Shown here: in pieces, positions 9,809 through 31,921 of the stretch
Layout: each line of letters opens with the position of its first letter
Numbering within the stretch: position 1 is the stretch's first letter
Assembly (NCBI RefSeq): GCF_049243985.1
Contig: NC_135370.1
Location: 42,521,255 to 42,585,254 of the forward strand
Source: Paroedura picta
Lineage: Eukaryota > Chordata > Lepidosauria > Squamata > Gekkonidae
Reading direction: 5' to 3'
Length of the DNA stretch: 64,000 nucleotides
The notes under the pieces: model-generated
Told to the model about the DNA's origin: nothing
Database searches by the model: none
The model's input: the letters and a program-made list of their open reading frames with translations, nothing else
Made by a program: the position numbers and the translations under genes

Positions 9809-12309
9809 AGAAAGGCAGTATAATTTGCTCAGGGAAGGGACCCATTCGTCAGTCCCATCCTAGGACAGAAGACCACGAGAGCGAGTTAGACGGCCGGGGT
9901 TCAGACCCGGCCTCGGAGCAAGGTGTTGGGGGGGGGGGGACAGGACTTGGATGAAGGATCAGGCATGGGACTTCAGGGAGAAAGTGGGAAAGTGAGGTGG
10001 CCCGGTTTCCCTAGGCCTATCTGCTCAAAAGACGACAGCGCTAAAGGGCGATTTCCGAAAGCGAATCCACAACCCGGACCCCAAACTCTGGGGCCGACTG
10101 GCAGGATTCTCTCTTGACTCTCCAAAAAACAATCTGGGGAGGGGACTGCTAAAGATCCCTTAGGCTGAAACCAGCGGAGCGGGAAGGTGCTTGAGACCGG
10201 CCTAATCAGGACTGGAACGCTCGGCCCCCTCGCCCGCGGGGCGCTGTCCCTGGTGCTGAAGGCCGCGAAGAGCGGTCGCCCCCTCGCTCTGGAGCTGGCA
10301 GGGCGCGCAGTCCACGTCTCTCCGGAGAGCTCGCCTAGCGTCCAGCGGGGCCTTTCGGACCAACAGGGTTTTATTCAGGAAATAAGCTTTCGTTTGCAAG
10401 CCCGCTTCTTCCTGGCTGGTTGGGGTGCTTGGGGAGCCGGTATCCCGCTTTTGCCTCTATCCAGTGAGCCCGTTTATGCTCGTGGGGGGGAATTTCTCTT
10501 CAGGGGAGCTGCCCTGAAGCAGATGTGACAAGAAACTCTTTTCCCCTGCCAGTCATGAGAGGTCACAGTCCCTCCAGAATCTCACCCTTGCTCGGGGAAA
10601 GGGTCCCAGGGCTCAGTGAATGGCCCCTTTCCAGTACAAGAAATGAAGGCGACACTCTCCCTTAAGACTAATTCCATTGGGGTGGTTGCTGATTCGAATC
10701 CCAACCTTTCTGGCCAAGCTGACCCCAATCAAATTCCCTCCGATCTTTTGCCAGAGCTCTCTATTCAACCCTGTTCAGAGAACCCTAGTTTAAGTTCATG
10801 CTTGCCCTTAATCCGAATATTCAGGCGGACAGGTAGGGCGATTGTATCTTTTCAGACTCATGTGCGGTGTGTTTTGTTTTGAAATATCCACTCGATATTA
10901 ATTCAAAAGTCCTAAAAATTCGGACTAGCGATTGTGAATGAGAAAAGAGCCTAGGGCGTACTGTCCTTTCCTGTGTGGGGTTGGGGTCCATTCCGATGGC
11001 TCTTCCTACAGCACATTAGGGCAATTCGACACACCTTTAAGCTGCAGTAGGTGTCCTGGTGAACGAGGACTCCTTTAAAAATGTATGACATTGGTCACTT
11101 TTTCCCCAAGTGTCCTCGATTGCCATCTCACCTACTTTGCGTGGAAACACCTGCTGCCCGAAGGAGGCATTAGGCAAGTGTCGAGGGTTATTTAAAAATA
11201 AACATACCGGACTCCTGCAGTCCCCTTCCTTTCCCCTGCACCGCTGCCTGCTAAGGACAGGTCAGGTGCAGGGAAGGTGAGCTCCCCATCTGCCTCTGCC
11301 AAAGGAGGAATCTTTTTGTGGGTTATGCCCGAACCCGGATTTGAATATCAGCAAATAAGGGGACACCTGACAGCAACAGGGAGGCTGAATTTCCCTTTTC
11401 CGAACCAGGAATAAAACGTCATTCCCTTTTGGAGGACACAGAAAGCCCGCGCTCGGAGCCATCTAGGCGCACCTGTGCACGTTGATTTGGAGGGCCGGTT
11501 GTCTCTCACTTCAGTGGGTTTTATTTCCAAGCAAAAGTACGGATTTTCCGGGCTGGGTGGACTGGCCTGGTCGCTTTACTCCCTGACTTTCCGCCAGAAC
11601 CTGCGGCTGGCATCTTCAAGTGCCAAAGTCCATCCCCATCTTGCCCTGTCCTGCCTCTCAAGATATCAGCCGCGGTTCCTGGGATGAAGCTACCAGACCT
11701 CGGAAAACCAGTTGACTGAAAGGCTGCCACAATTCAAAGTTGCAGACTTTAAAAGCGCTGGCCGCCCTTAAGTCTTTAGAGGACATACCCGGACGCCTAT
11801 TTAGAAGGGGGTTATGGTCGTTTAAAATTGGCTGACGCCCGCCACCCTGGAGAACAAGAGTCACAACTTGAACGGTGTCATCTAACAGCCCCGCATTTCT
11901 AGCTTATTCCTCAGTTTCGTTTATTAATCATTAAAACAAAACAGGGCTGTTTCTCTTGACCACTTTCCTGAAACACTAAACAGGTTAGAATTCTCGGCTA
12001 CAAATAAGTAATATCAAAGCTCCGACACTGTGCTGTTTGGGGGTGGGGGAGGTCGTGTGCAATAATTCCTGACACAGAAAACCGCAATCCAGGCCGAGCC
12101 CCCTAATGGGTGATCCGACGACTGCTGGCCCGTTCAGGGTCGCAGCAGTGCTACTCGAGGCTGTGCGCTTACATGATCCCCGCGAGCTACTTCCGAAATT
12201 TTCGCGGTTAGTATAAGTGGGGTGTGATGTCAGGCGAGGGCCACCGAGAGCTGACAGCGGCCTCCAAATATGGATCTTCTCATTGGGCCTGGGAAGCCGA
12301 AGCCAGAGT
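9809..12309. other. TBR1 downstream flank, mostly unique
   Basis: About 2.5 kb with little repeat content. No exon recognised. AT-rich patches such as 11185-11205 and 11905-11945 contain ATTAATCATTAAAA-like homeodomain words. Regulatory function is possible but not shown. Confidence 0.4.
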
Positions 12310-12727
12310 AAGAAGAAGAAGAGCTTGGTGGCTTCCAATCGCCTTCCCTTCCTCTCCCCACAACAGGCACCCTGTGAGGGAGGTGGGGCTGAGAGAGCTC
12401 TGAAAGAACTGTGACCACCCAACAGGCCTCGTGTCTCTCAAAGGGACTTCCAATCTCCTTCCCTTCTTCTCCACACAACAGGCGCCCTGTGAGGTAGCTG
12501 GGGCTGAGAGAGCTCTGAAAGAACTGTGACTGACCCGAGGCCACCCAACAGGCCTCATGTATCTCAAAGGGACTTCCAACTGCCTTCCCTTCCTCTCCAC
12601 ACAACAGGCGCCCTGTGAGGTAGGTAGGGCAGATAGCTCTAAGAGAACTGTAGGTGGCCCACGGCCATCCGGCTGGCTGCACATTGAGGAGGTCCAGGGA
12701 ATCAAACCCAATTGTCCCGATTAAAGA
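12310..12727 (-). mobile_element. tRNA-derived SINE with a tandemly triplicated body
   Basis: One SINE tail (plus-strand GTAAGAAGAAGAAGAGC) is followed by three copies of the body marked by ACAGGC[A/G]CCCTGTGAGG at about 12362, 12477 and 12603, and then one head. The repeat periods are about 115 and 126 bases. The copies are close to one another. Confidence 0.8.
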
Positions 12728-13340
12728 AACGCCGAAGGAACGGGACTGCAGACAGGAAAGCCAGGAGCGGAGAGCGAGGCCAAGGGCCTTGCAGAGGCGT
12801 CCCTGGCATGGCTGTCAAAACTCCATCGCCAAATCTGGCCTCCGTCTGGTCAGCGCTGAAACCAGAGTGCGGGCATCTGCCTGGGCTGCGGAGCAGAAGG
12901 CCGCTCGACCTCAGCCGCCCGACTCTCTCCCCACCGGAGCGCTGCAGGCCGCCCCAGCCCCGAGTTCTCCCCACTCTGAACCGCCGCTTTTTCCACCCAG
13001 AGCACCCGTCCCCAACCCCCCAACCCCACCCCATCCTACCCCCACCCGCCCGCGCGACTCCAGGGACCGGCTCCGAGTCCCCCCCTGGCGGAACCGTGAC
13101 CCAGGCCCCAGCCCCCACCCCCCCACCCCACGTTTCCTTGTCTCCTGCGCCCAGCGAAACCTCTTGCGGGGCTGGAAAGGAAACTCAGATGGCAACGCGA
13201 AACTTAACAGAAGCAGCCGTGCCAAACAACCGCCCCCCAGCCCGGGATAATTGGGATTTTTATATATGTATAGCCCAAGGGAGAGGGTCACGAATTGCCG
13301 CTGGCCCTCGGCTGCTCCCGCCCAGCGCAACGTGCTGCGT
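12728..13340. other. Simple C-rich region downstream of TBR1
   Basis: Contains (CCCCA)n-like DNA at 12990-13130. The long frames on both strands come from the lack of stop codons in GC-rich DNA. Confidence 0.4.
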
Positions 13341-13368
13341 CCAGACCCGCTTAACTTTTTTGCCAGGC

Positions 13369-13374
13369 TTTATT
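13369..13374 (-). terminator. Polyadenylation signal AATAAA, probably TBR1
   Basis: The plus strand reads tttatt, which is AATAAA on the minus strand, inside AGTATAATAAAGCC. It is the only clean canonical signal I noticed downstream of TBR1 in the right orientation before the SINE cluster at 12.7 kb. Cleavage would fall near 13345-13355. Confidence 0.5.
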
Positions 13375-15649
13375 ATACTCGTTGTATACACAGACAATAC
13401 AAACGGGCGAAAAAACCAAAACATTCTCTCTCTCTTCCCCTCCCCCCTTTCCCAAATGGAAGTTGCAACTGGTAGAAATAGTTCTTCTGGTGCACAGGCA
13501 GAACAGAACAAAATTCGTTTCGTTTTTTTTTCGTTTGTGTGTTTTGTTTTGTTTTTTTAAAGAAATCACAACAATCGATTTACAGAGAAGAGCCACAAAA
13601 AAATATACACAGGGTGAGAACCCTGAATTTCTAGCTGGGGGACGAATCCCCGTCGACGGGAATCTAGCGTGGATCGGTTTTTTTTTTTTTTTGCCTGGTG
13701 GGTCGGGTTTTTTTTTTTTTTTGCCTGATGCATATTTCACGGTTTGTTGTTGCTGATTTTTCTTTTCGTATCAAAAAGAAGAAGAGGAAGAAGGTGTCGC
13801 TCATATAGATTTCCTACACAAAATTCAAAGACTTGCTACTCTACGTCGACGTGGGGAGTTGGGGGGGGGTCGAATATGCAATGCTGCTTCCCCGAGGGAA
13901 CAAGAGACTGAAGGGGGGGGGAGAAAAGGGGAGGGAGGGGCTCACTCTGAACTCGCCCCAGCCCTAGTGCATTCCCCCAGGAAAGCTGGTTGTTTCTCCC
14001 CCTCCACTCCCAGCAACTTACTTATGCATTCAAAATAAAACATTCCCAAACGCAAGGTCAATTTTTTTTTGTTTTTTTGCTTTTTGTTTTTAAAAAAGTA
14101 CAGCTCACAGAAGTCATTTTTCACGGGACTACACTATGGGTACCAACAAGTCTGTCGTCTATTATGGGCTGGAGTAGCTTGTTCATTACAAAGATTTACA
14201 GCAATAGAAATCGACCATAGTGGATTTGGGTGGGGGGGGGGAGAAATGGGATAGATCCTGCCGCCGGGCCAGGCCTGGGGAGGGGGGGGGCAGTTTGGGG
14301 CAGCGAGAGAAAAGAAGCAGGCAGGAGGGGAGGCGGCGGGGGGGGGCGTTTGCATGGCCTGTCGGAAAACGTGATCCGGATTCAGAGCGCGATCCTTGAG
14401 GCGGCTGTCCCCTTCTAAGCGCGTTGACTTCCAGGGGTTTAGAAGGCGGTCCCTCTGTTTAGGGTGGCCTGAACTGTCCTCCGCCTTTGGGCTCCCGGGA
14501 CTTCCCTTCCCGCGGATACTCGGGCCCTTTGGGCGGAGGGCCCGATCCAGCCTGAGCGAAGCGCCATAGAGCTCAGCGGACCCCAGGAGAGCGCAGGGGA
14601 ACTGACTGGTCAAGGCCTCTAAAAGAAAACCGGGTTTATGGGGGTGGGGGGCGGGGGATTCATCCCCCGGGGCCTTTACCGGGATCCTAAACGCACTTCT
14701 CTCGAAAATCACAGTTGTCATTCAAGGCGCGTGGGATCGGGCTCATCCCCAAGAGCGGGGAAAGTAAGTCCATGGGAGTAAAATGAGAACCGGCATCTGC
14801 TTGGCGCCCCGGATGGCGACCGAATCAGGCGGGATCTACTCGCAAGTAAAACCTACCCCTAGGCGCCCTCTGCAGCTGCCCGCGGCTCTTCTGGCAGGCA
14901 AACCTCTCTTCTAGGACTGCGGGCCCCGATTCAGCCCAAAGGAAGGGAGGCGCTGCAAAGGCCCCTGGCTTTCGCGAAGACACAAGGAAACGTGCTTCGG
15001 GCTCCCAGTCGCATGCAACACTTACCTGGGAGTAAGCCCTCTTGGTCACAACGGGACTTACTTCCGAGTAAGCAGGCCTAGGGTCGCGCACTTCCTGAAA
15101 TCAGCGGGGCGTGCCTAGCGCCTGGCTGGCGGCCAAAAGGCGCTCGTTTTTCAGGTACCTTTAGGAGTGAAACGCCCGTGACTCCCCAGCCCGCCGTCTC
15201 TCGCGACTTCAGCCGGACTCCTACCCCCAGGGCCCAGCAAATGCCACTTCCGGGCAGCCGGACTTCCTTCCACAGGACCTAAACTCTGAGCTCTTGAGCA
15301 CTTTCTCCTTGGCCCAAGTCTGCAAGGACACATTCAGGGCCAGGGAGTTCTGGGAACTGGGCCGCGGGGTGGTGGTCCAGGGACCCTTCACTTCCCTCTC
15401 CTCCTCCTCCCCCGCCCGCCATCTCTCGGCTGCCTTTCGCTTAGGCCATGGCTTTCCTAAGCCAAAAGAAAGGCAAACCTCCCCCCCCCCACCCCCAGAT
15501 CCCCCCAGATGTTGCGAGGGGGCTAAGGAGAGGGGGCTCGGCTGTTTAGCCACGGCCAGCCTGCCTCGGAGCCCCGCTTCTCGCCAAGCAGGAGCCCGAG
15601 AAGGGATTGGAAGGCTGGGCGGCGGCCTCCCAGAGGCCACGGGCCTTTC

Positions 15650-15780
15650 CGAAGGGGGGAGGGGTGGGGAAGAAGAAGGAAGAGGAGGAGGAGGAGGAGG
15701 GAAGGAAGGAAGGAAACAGAAAGAAGACGAGAAGAGGGGGAAGAAGAAAAAGAGGAGGAAGAAGAGCTGTTTTTCTTGTA
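15650..15780 (+). repeat. Polypurine tract (GGA/GAA-rich)
   Basis: About 120 bases almost without pyrimidines on the plus strand: GGGGTGGGGAAGAAGAAGG, (GAGGAG)n and (GGAA)n. It merges into the CTTCTTC tail of the reverse SINE at 15757, so it is probably an expanded SINE tail. Confidence 0.8.
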
Positions 15781-15940
15781 CCCTGCTTTTCCCTACCCGG
15801 AGGAGTCTCAAAGCGGCTGACAATCGCCTTCCCTTCGTCAGCCCACAACAGGTGGGGCCAAGAGAGCTCTTGGACTGGGCCAAGGTCACCCAGCTGGCTC
15901 TCCAGATGAGAGGCCGGAGTTGTTAACCACTACATCTCTC
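15757..15940 (-). mobile_element. tRNA-derived SINE in the probable TBR1 3' UTR
   Basis: A reverse copy: CCCGGAGGAGTCTCAAAGCG (plus strand), CTGACAATCGCC, then a body with a deletion, and the head complement TTAACCACTACATC. It lies in the sense orientation relative to TBR1. Confidence 0.8.
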
Positions 15941-16697
15941 TAAAACGAATCAGACCGATAACCTCCGCAATGACCACGAGGGTCAGGATGCGATCCACAC
16001 CGGAGCATCACCCGAAGCCCAGTCAGGCCCTTGGGAATCCTTAAACAAGGCAGCTCTGCAGGAACTCTCGCCTATTCCTACGGGTTTACTCCCCAGGAAG
16101 TGTGTGCATAAAGCTTCCTTAAAGCGACTTTAAAATCCGTAGCCATATCTAGGGGGGTGGGGAGCGCCGCCAAACCAGCTGCGTTACCCTCAAGAGACGC
16201 TCCAGCATTGGCAAACGAATCCGGATTGAACGAGCTGGACTATTGTAGGCGTTTAGGATCTGGCTGCTCAGGCAAGTGTCGTCACAATCCCGGAGGAGCT
16301 GGAAGGGGCAGCCCGGTCAGCGCAGTCCTCTGCAGGTCTGTGGGTGGCGGCCGGAGGGGTTTTGCAGTCCGAAACAAGATCAAAGGAACCGGAGTCTTTG
16401 GGCCCTTCAAAAAGCGGCACCGTTTGCTATTCCCGCCTCTGGTTCCTGGGCTTCTTGGCATGGGAGGAAGCGGACGCCGGGCCGAAAACCAGCATATTCC
16501 AGAATAAGCGTCTGCGGTGCCACTGGGGCCCGGTTTCTTTCGGTCCGGGAGGGTTAGGCGAGCCGAGTTCCTCCAGGCGCCTGCGGCCAAGCCCCCTGGC
16601 CCAGGAAGGCCGCCCTGGGCTTGGAGGGGGTGTGTGACAGCGGTGGCGCCTTTGGGCCAGTCCTGCTCGGGCCACCTCCAGCCGCCTGCCGCGGCCC

Positions 16698-16760
16698 GGG
16701 AGTCCTGTTGGGGAGGGTGGGGGGGGGATGGATGGGGGGAGGGAGGGAGGGAGGGTGCGC
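16698..16760 (+). repeat. G-rich run, possible quadruplex
   Basis: GGGGAGGGTGGGGGGGGG followed by GGGGGGAGGGAGGGAGGGAGGG spaced by A or AT. It lies about 100 bases past the TBR1 stop, on the strand opposite the transcript. Confidence 0.6.
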
Positions 16761-16851
16761 CAGGCGCTGGCTCAAGGTCAGGCGCAGGGCTCTGCTGGCC
16801 CAGGGGCGTGGCCTCCCCGGGGCGGGGCGGGGCGTGGCGGGGGCGGCGTCC

Positions 16852-27711
<10,860 letters not shown>

Positions 27712-28200
27712 CCTCCTCCTCCTCCGGCGGCGGCGGCGGCGGCAGCGGGGACCGACTGGGGGCTCTTCAGGGGGCCCGGCCCGGCCCGCGCCGCCTCATC
27801 GCGGGCGCCCCGGCCCGGCCTTGCCGCGTCCTTCTCCCGCCACCCACCCGCGGCTGCTCCCGGACTGCCGCCCGGGCTCCCCTTCTCCCTCTCCCGCCCG
27901 CCCCCCCCCCCGCCCGCTCGCACCCGCCGCCGCTCTCCGCAGCGACGAGATTGGCCAATTGACACGGCGCCGCCATCCGCCGAGCCTCCACTTTTGAGGC
28001 CCCTGCCTGCCGAGCGCGGCGACGGCTCCTGCCATTGGTTCCGCGCCGGCAGTAATTTAATTAGACAGGCATTAATTAGGATAATCACCTGGCTGCCGGT
28101 CGCCAGGAGCCCGCCCGAGGGGAGGGGAGGGGAGCAGCGCGGAGGGGGCGGCGGGGGCCTCGGCAGCCCCAGCCTGCCGGGTATTGATTAGGACCCATCG
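27712..28200 (-). promoter_or_regulatory. TBR1: TBR1 5' UTR and promoter region, CpG island
   Basis: GC-rich DNA directly upstream of the TBR1 start codon. Visible motifs are a palindromic ATTGGCCAAT at 27950-27959 (CCAAT on both strands), a second CCAAT on the minus strand at 28034-28038, TAATTA-type homeodomain motifs at 28056-28063 and 28071-28078, and an E-box CACCTG at 28086-28091. No TATA box is obvious. The transcription start is not determinable from sequence alone. Confidence 0.6.
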
Positions 28201-29110
28201 CTCAGCCGAAGGGCGGAGGAGGAGGAGGCGAAGGCACCGGCCCTTGCGCGCCATCCCGGCCCTCTGCTTGCGAGGAAGAGCCCGCGGGCGCTACTTCAGG
28301 CGCAGGCTCCGGAGAGAGACCCCCGAGGGCACCCCCCGCGACCCCTTGGCAGAGGCCTCCGGCCAAGTGGAGGGTCAGGCGCTCAGGCCGGCCTCTCTGT
28401 GGGCAGCTCCGGCTTCCTCCAAGCTCCCTCCGCGGAGGTGGCCCTCGTCTCCCAGGGGTCTCTCCGGGTCTCCTGCCCCCAAACTCCCTCCCGACCCGCT
28501 CAGCATCGCCCCCACCCCCCTCACGCGGGGGAGCGAGGCCCTGCTCAGCCGGGGCCCGCTGGCCCTAAAGCCGAGGTCCGTCCCCACGGAAGAGGCGCGG
28601 GGGGGGGGGTGTCAGCGTAGGAATCCCCTGTGCCGGCGCTCCTGGCCCTTGGGCCTCGGCGTCCCTGTTGGAGTGGGGACTCTGCCCTCTCCGCACCTCT
28701 TGCGCCCTCCGCGGAGGGTGGGCAGCCCCACGCAGCGCGGTGCCCTTCTGGCGCAGTCACAGATCGCGTCGCCGGGGCAGAGGAGGAGGCGTCGACGTCG
28801 GCCTTTAGGGCAGGAGGCGAGGTCCGCATAAGGAACGGGAGGTGGCCGGGCTTCCCAGGGCGCCCTGGTTTTAAATAGGCGCACCCCGAGCTACTGCGAA
28901 GGGCCGCTGCTTTCCCTGGAGGGGATCCCTCTCTGGCCCTGGGCATCAGTGGGACGCACCGGGGGTGCCTGAGAAAGCTTTCTCCCAAGGATGAGTTTGG
29001 GCAATTTCTTTTTAAAAACAGCAGCAGCAACGACAACAACAACACCGTGTTAATTTGGCTGGATCGTGCCGATGGATCTAAATGCATAAAAACATATTCA
29101 ACTATCTAAT
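28201..29110. other. GC-rich DNA upstream of TBR1, no gene recognised
   Basis: CpG-rich shore of the TBR1 promoter. Long frames on both strands (for example 28184-28831) lack Kozak context, domains or splice structure. The GC content falls sharply near 28900. Confidence 0.5.
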
Positions 29111-29439
29111 AGTCATAAATGAACGACTGCAATAGGAAGACGAGCAGAGGCCTATTCAAGATCTCAAGGCAGTTTACTGAAGAGGCTTCGCTGTGGCAAA
29201 AGCAGAGCCCACTTGATTCTGCAGCTCCCCCTCCCTCTGGATTCCTTTTATGTGATGGGAAGGAGGCGGGTCCCCTGACTGGCAGCAGATCCACCAATCA
29301 CAGCATGGCAAACTGGGCTCTGGGAAAGAGAGGTGGAATCCTGGGCTGATTCTCTAGATAATTCTCCTGCCCTTGTCACCAAATGCAGGCGAGGCAATGA
29401 CCATGGCGTCTCCTCAAGAGAACCCTCCACCCCACCCCT

Positions 29440-29910
29440 TCAAAAGCAAAACATAAGTATCTTGTGGGACCTTAAAGAAATTCCTGCCAGGTTTCTTGTG
29501 GCAGTGGACTCTTGTGCACAAAAACTTCTGCTGTAAGTGTGGCAGGCTTTTGGATGCTACCAGATTCTTGTCTGTCTCAGTCTATCCATCTACCTATGTC
29601 ATCATCATCTTTGACTAACATTCCCCGGTACCTTTGAGCAAATGGTCCATTGATACTAAAACAGTAATATAAGGAAAGGCAGTAGGATTTTTCCACTTTT
29701 GCTACAACAAACTGATATTGGAGGATTGGAGGACTCAACCACTGAAGAAGTCACTGAGAACGGAAATTATCTAGAAACCGTTATGATTGTTTCTTCTTGT
29801 ATATAAAAGAGATTGTAAAAGCAATTGTACTGGAATTCAATATATACATTAACACATTGTATATTGCCTTGGAAAGGTTCCTTCTTTTTCTGTTGATTTT
29901 ACATAGTTAA
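29440..29910. repeat. Possible decayed retroelement pieces
   Basis: GCAGGCTTTTGGATGCTACC and GAAGAAGTCACTGAGAACG followed by GAAACCGTTATG resemble pieces of widespread reptilian retroelements (perhaps Penelope-like). The family is not established from sequence alone. Confidence 0.3.
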
Positions 29911-30072
29911 TGGCAAATTCCAAGGAAGTTACAACCATCCGTGTGAATTTCTAAAGGACTTAGAAACCGTCCCATTACAGAGGAGGGAAAACACACAAAC
30001 ATTTATAACTAATAATGTCCATTGTCCTAGAAATCTTGGAACTGAAATCTCCCCACTATTTTGCCCAGGCAA

Positions 30073-30267
30073 TTATGCTAGGATTGGTCCGTGGAAAAAA
30101 GGAAACTAGGGCAACAACGAACATGGGGGTTGAATGCGATCAAGGTGGACAGTGGCCAGAACATTGCACGGCTGAGGGAGGCAGTGCAGGATCGGGGATC
30201 ATGGTGACAGCTGTGCCATGGGATTGCCAAGAGTTGGACATGACTGAATGGCTGACAACAACAACAG
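30073..30267 (+). mobile_element. RTE/BovB-type LINE 3' end
   Basis: GGAAACTAGGGCAACAACGA, GGCTGAGGGAGGCAGTGCAG and the terminal CAAGAGTTGGACATGACTGA, then ATGGCTGACAACAACAACA, match the order of BovB 3' ends (AGAGTCGGACACGACTGA). Confidence 0.75.
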
Positions 30268-30269
30268 TA

Positions 30270-30312
30270 TACACACATACACACACACACACACACACAC
30301 GTGTGTGTGTAT
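30270..30312. repeat. (AC)n/(GT)n microsatellite
   Basis: TACACACATAC and (AC)n to 30300, followed directly by (GT)5 to 30310. It changes strand sense at 30300/30301 and is itself part of the surrounding inverted repeat. Confidence 0.9.
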
Positions 30313-30375
30313 GTTGCTGTTGCTGTCAGCCATTCAGTCATGTCCAACTCTTGGCAATCCCAAGGTGCCTCATAC
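30313..30375 (-). mobile_element. RTE/BovB-type 3' end, inverted partner
   Basis: TGTCAGCCATTCAGTCATGT, then CCAACTCTTGGCAATCC, is the exact complement of 30221-30257. Only the last about 60 bases of the element are present. Confidence 0.75.
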
Positions 30376-30924
30376 AATCTTCCCTGACTTACAAAATTTC
30401 ACAACAAAAGATATTCAAGTCTGATTTTATTTGATCAACCAGGGTAGCCTTCCAGCAATGTTTCTTTACAGATTTGACTATAAAAATCACAATTAAAAGA
30501 TGTGAGCTCGATTTATTCTACTTTTCTTTTGGGGCACACGGAGAATCTGTAGGCACACAGGATTTTCTAGGGTTACACCCTCTGGAGTCTCTCATCTTAC
30601 ATGATGCTTGTTCTCTTGTTATGCTTATGGCTCATATCCAGACATATATTTGAACTTGGATGAATTTGTGTCCTGCATAACAATGTTGCACATCTCGAAC
30701 AATCTCTTATATCCCAACATTTGGGATTAAGCAGTGACTGGGAGTGCTTGTCACATCTAAGCAACAATTGCTCCACTTTATATGTTTACACTATGACCAA
30801 CCGGCCGCTGCTTTGATCACTATTCTCTAACCTCCCTGCATGTCTTTAGCAATGAGCTAAACAAGGCAATCAGGATCACAGAAGTGCTTGTTTCTCCCTT
30901 GGCAATAGTTCATTCTTCGACTTG

Positions 30925-31100
30925 TCTAAGGCTTTCACAGCCATAGTCAACTGGCTGTTACAGGTTTTCTGGGCTGTGTGACCAGGGTCTGGTAGATTTA
31001 GTTCCTAATATTTTGTGAGTAACTGTGACTGGCATCTTCAGAGATAGGATACAGCAAGATGAGTGGTATAACCTCAAGGAACCTGTGCCCCCCCCTCCCA
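30925..31100. repeat. Possible Penelope-like element fragment
   Basis: GCTTTCACAGCCATAGTCAA, TACAGGTTTTCTGGGCTGTG and GACTGGCATCTTCAGAGATA resemble the conserved border of Penelope-like elements in squamates (AACGTTTCGCC...TGGCATCTTCAGAGG). The match is partial and old. Confidence 0.4.
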
Positions 31101-31220
31101 CGGTCATTTATATAGCCTTTTGATGTGGAGGCATCTGTGGTCAGAAAGGGCCTACTGTTCTTGAACCATGTGTACAAAAGAATCAAAGGCATACACCATA
31201 GTCTCATTTATAGGCTAATC

Positions 31221-31545
31221 CAGGCTTTCTCAACCAGGGTTTCATGAAATCCTGGGGTTTCTTGATGGCCCTGAAAAGATTTCCTGAATTGGTGGATATT
31301 TTTTTTTTAATTTGCTAAATATTTATCAGTGGATATGACCAAATATGGTCATGTCAACCTGACCCGCCTTCCCATAATGGCCCATGATGGGCCTAGGAGG
31401 AGTGGGAGAGGAGGAAGTCCGTGTGGGCATATACCCAGCTATACTTCCCAACCAGATTCTGCATTATTGCTCCACTTCTGGGGGTTCTTAAAACCTGAAT
31501 AATGCTTCAGGGGTTTCTTAATGGTAAGAAAGTTGGGAAAGGCTG
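31221..31545 (+). mobile_element. Non-autonomous hAT element
   Basis: Begins CAGGCTTTCTCAACCAGGG and ends GTTGGGAAAGGCTG, so the termini are complementary. The flanks GGCTAATC (31213-31220) and GTCTAAAC (31546-31553) agree at 6 of 8. Confidence 0.8.
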
Positions 31546-31673
31546 GTCTAAACTCATGCCCTGACTAGGTACCCTGCTGGGTAACATTAGCCCTATGTGC
31601 TCCCCAGCCAAATAGCAAGGCATTGGTGAAGATCTCAAAGTCATGGAAGACTATCCCCCTCTTGAGATTAGAT

Positions 31674-31921
31674 CGGTGGTTCCCAACCTTTTTTTGGCTG
31701 CTGCCCCCTTAGCTCCCAGGCCACCTCTCTAGAACACCCTCCCCACATATGAGCATACACCTATTTCCTGGAAAACACTATGGCAAGCCACCTTGGAATG
31801 TTCCTCACTAGGAAAATTCAGATGCAGGAAGAAAAGTCAGGTGGCGGCTGCCCCCCTACTTTCTCAAAATTCCTCACTGACCCCCTGGATCTTTCCACCA
31901 CCCCTATTTTGGGAACCCCTA
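31674..31921 (+). mobile_element. Non-autonomous hAT element with perfect target duplication
   Basis: Begins CGGTGGTTCCCAACC and ends TTTTGGGAACCCCTA, with a perfect 8-bp duplication GATTAGAT at 31666-31673 and 31922-31929. The family is different from its neighbour at 31221. Confidence 0.85.

Larger units (their letters stand above)
13345..16851 (-). other. TBR1: Probable TBR1 3' untranslated region
   Basis: No coding sequence follows the TBR1 stop. The first part (16851-14250) is GC-rich with G-runs and a SINE at 15757-15940. The second part (14250-13370) is AU-rich in the transcript sense, with U-runs and A-runs typical of a developmental 3' UTR. It ends with AATAAA at 13374-13369. The extent is inferred from this signal alone; a shorter 3' UTR with an earlier end is possible. 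Confidence 0.5.

Noticed and set aside
8733-9845. A 370-codon minus-strand frame
   Set aside because: It begins and ends inside two SINEs and crosses unique GC-rich DNA between them. No domain is visible.
12280-12711. Repetitive 143-150-codon minus-strand frames
   Set aside because: They are the tandem SINE bodies read in frame, not a repeat protein.
28184-28831. A 215-codon plus-strand frame upstream of TBR1, a possible divergent gene
   Set aside because: The composition is that of a CpG island, with no recognisable domain, splice signals or conserved motif.
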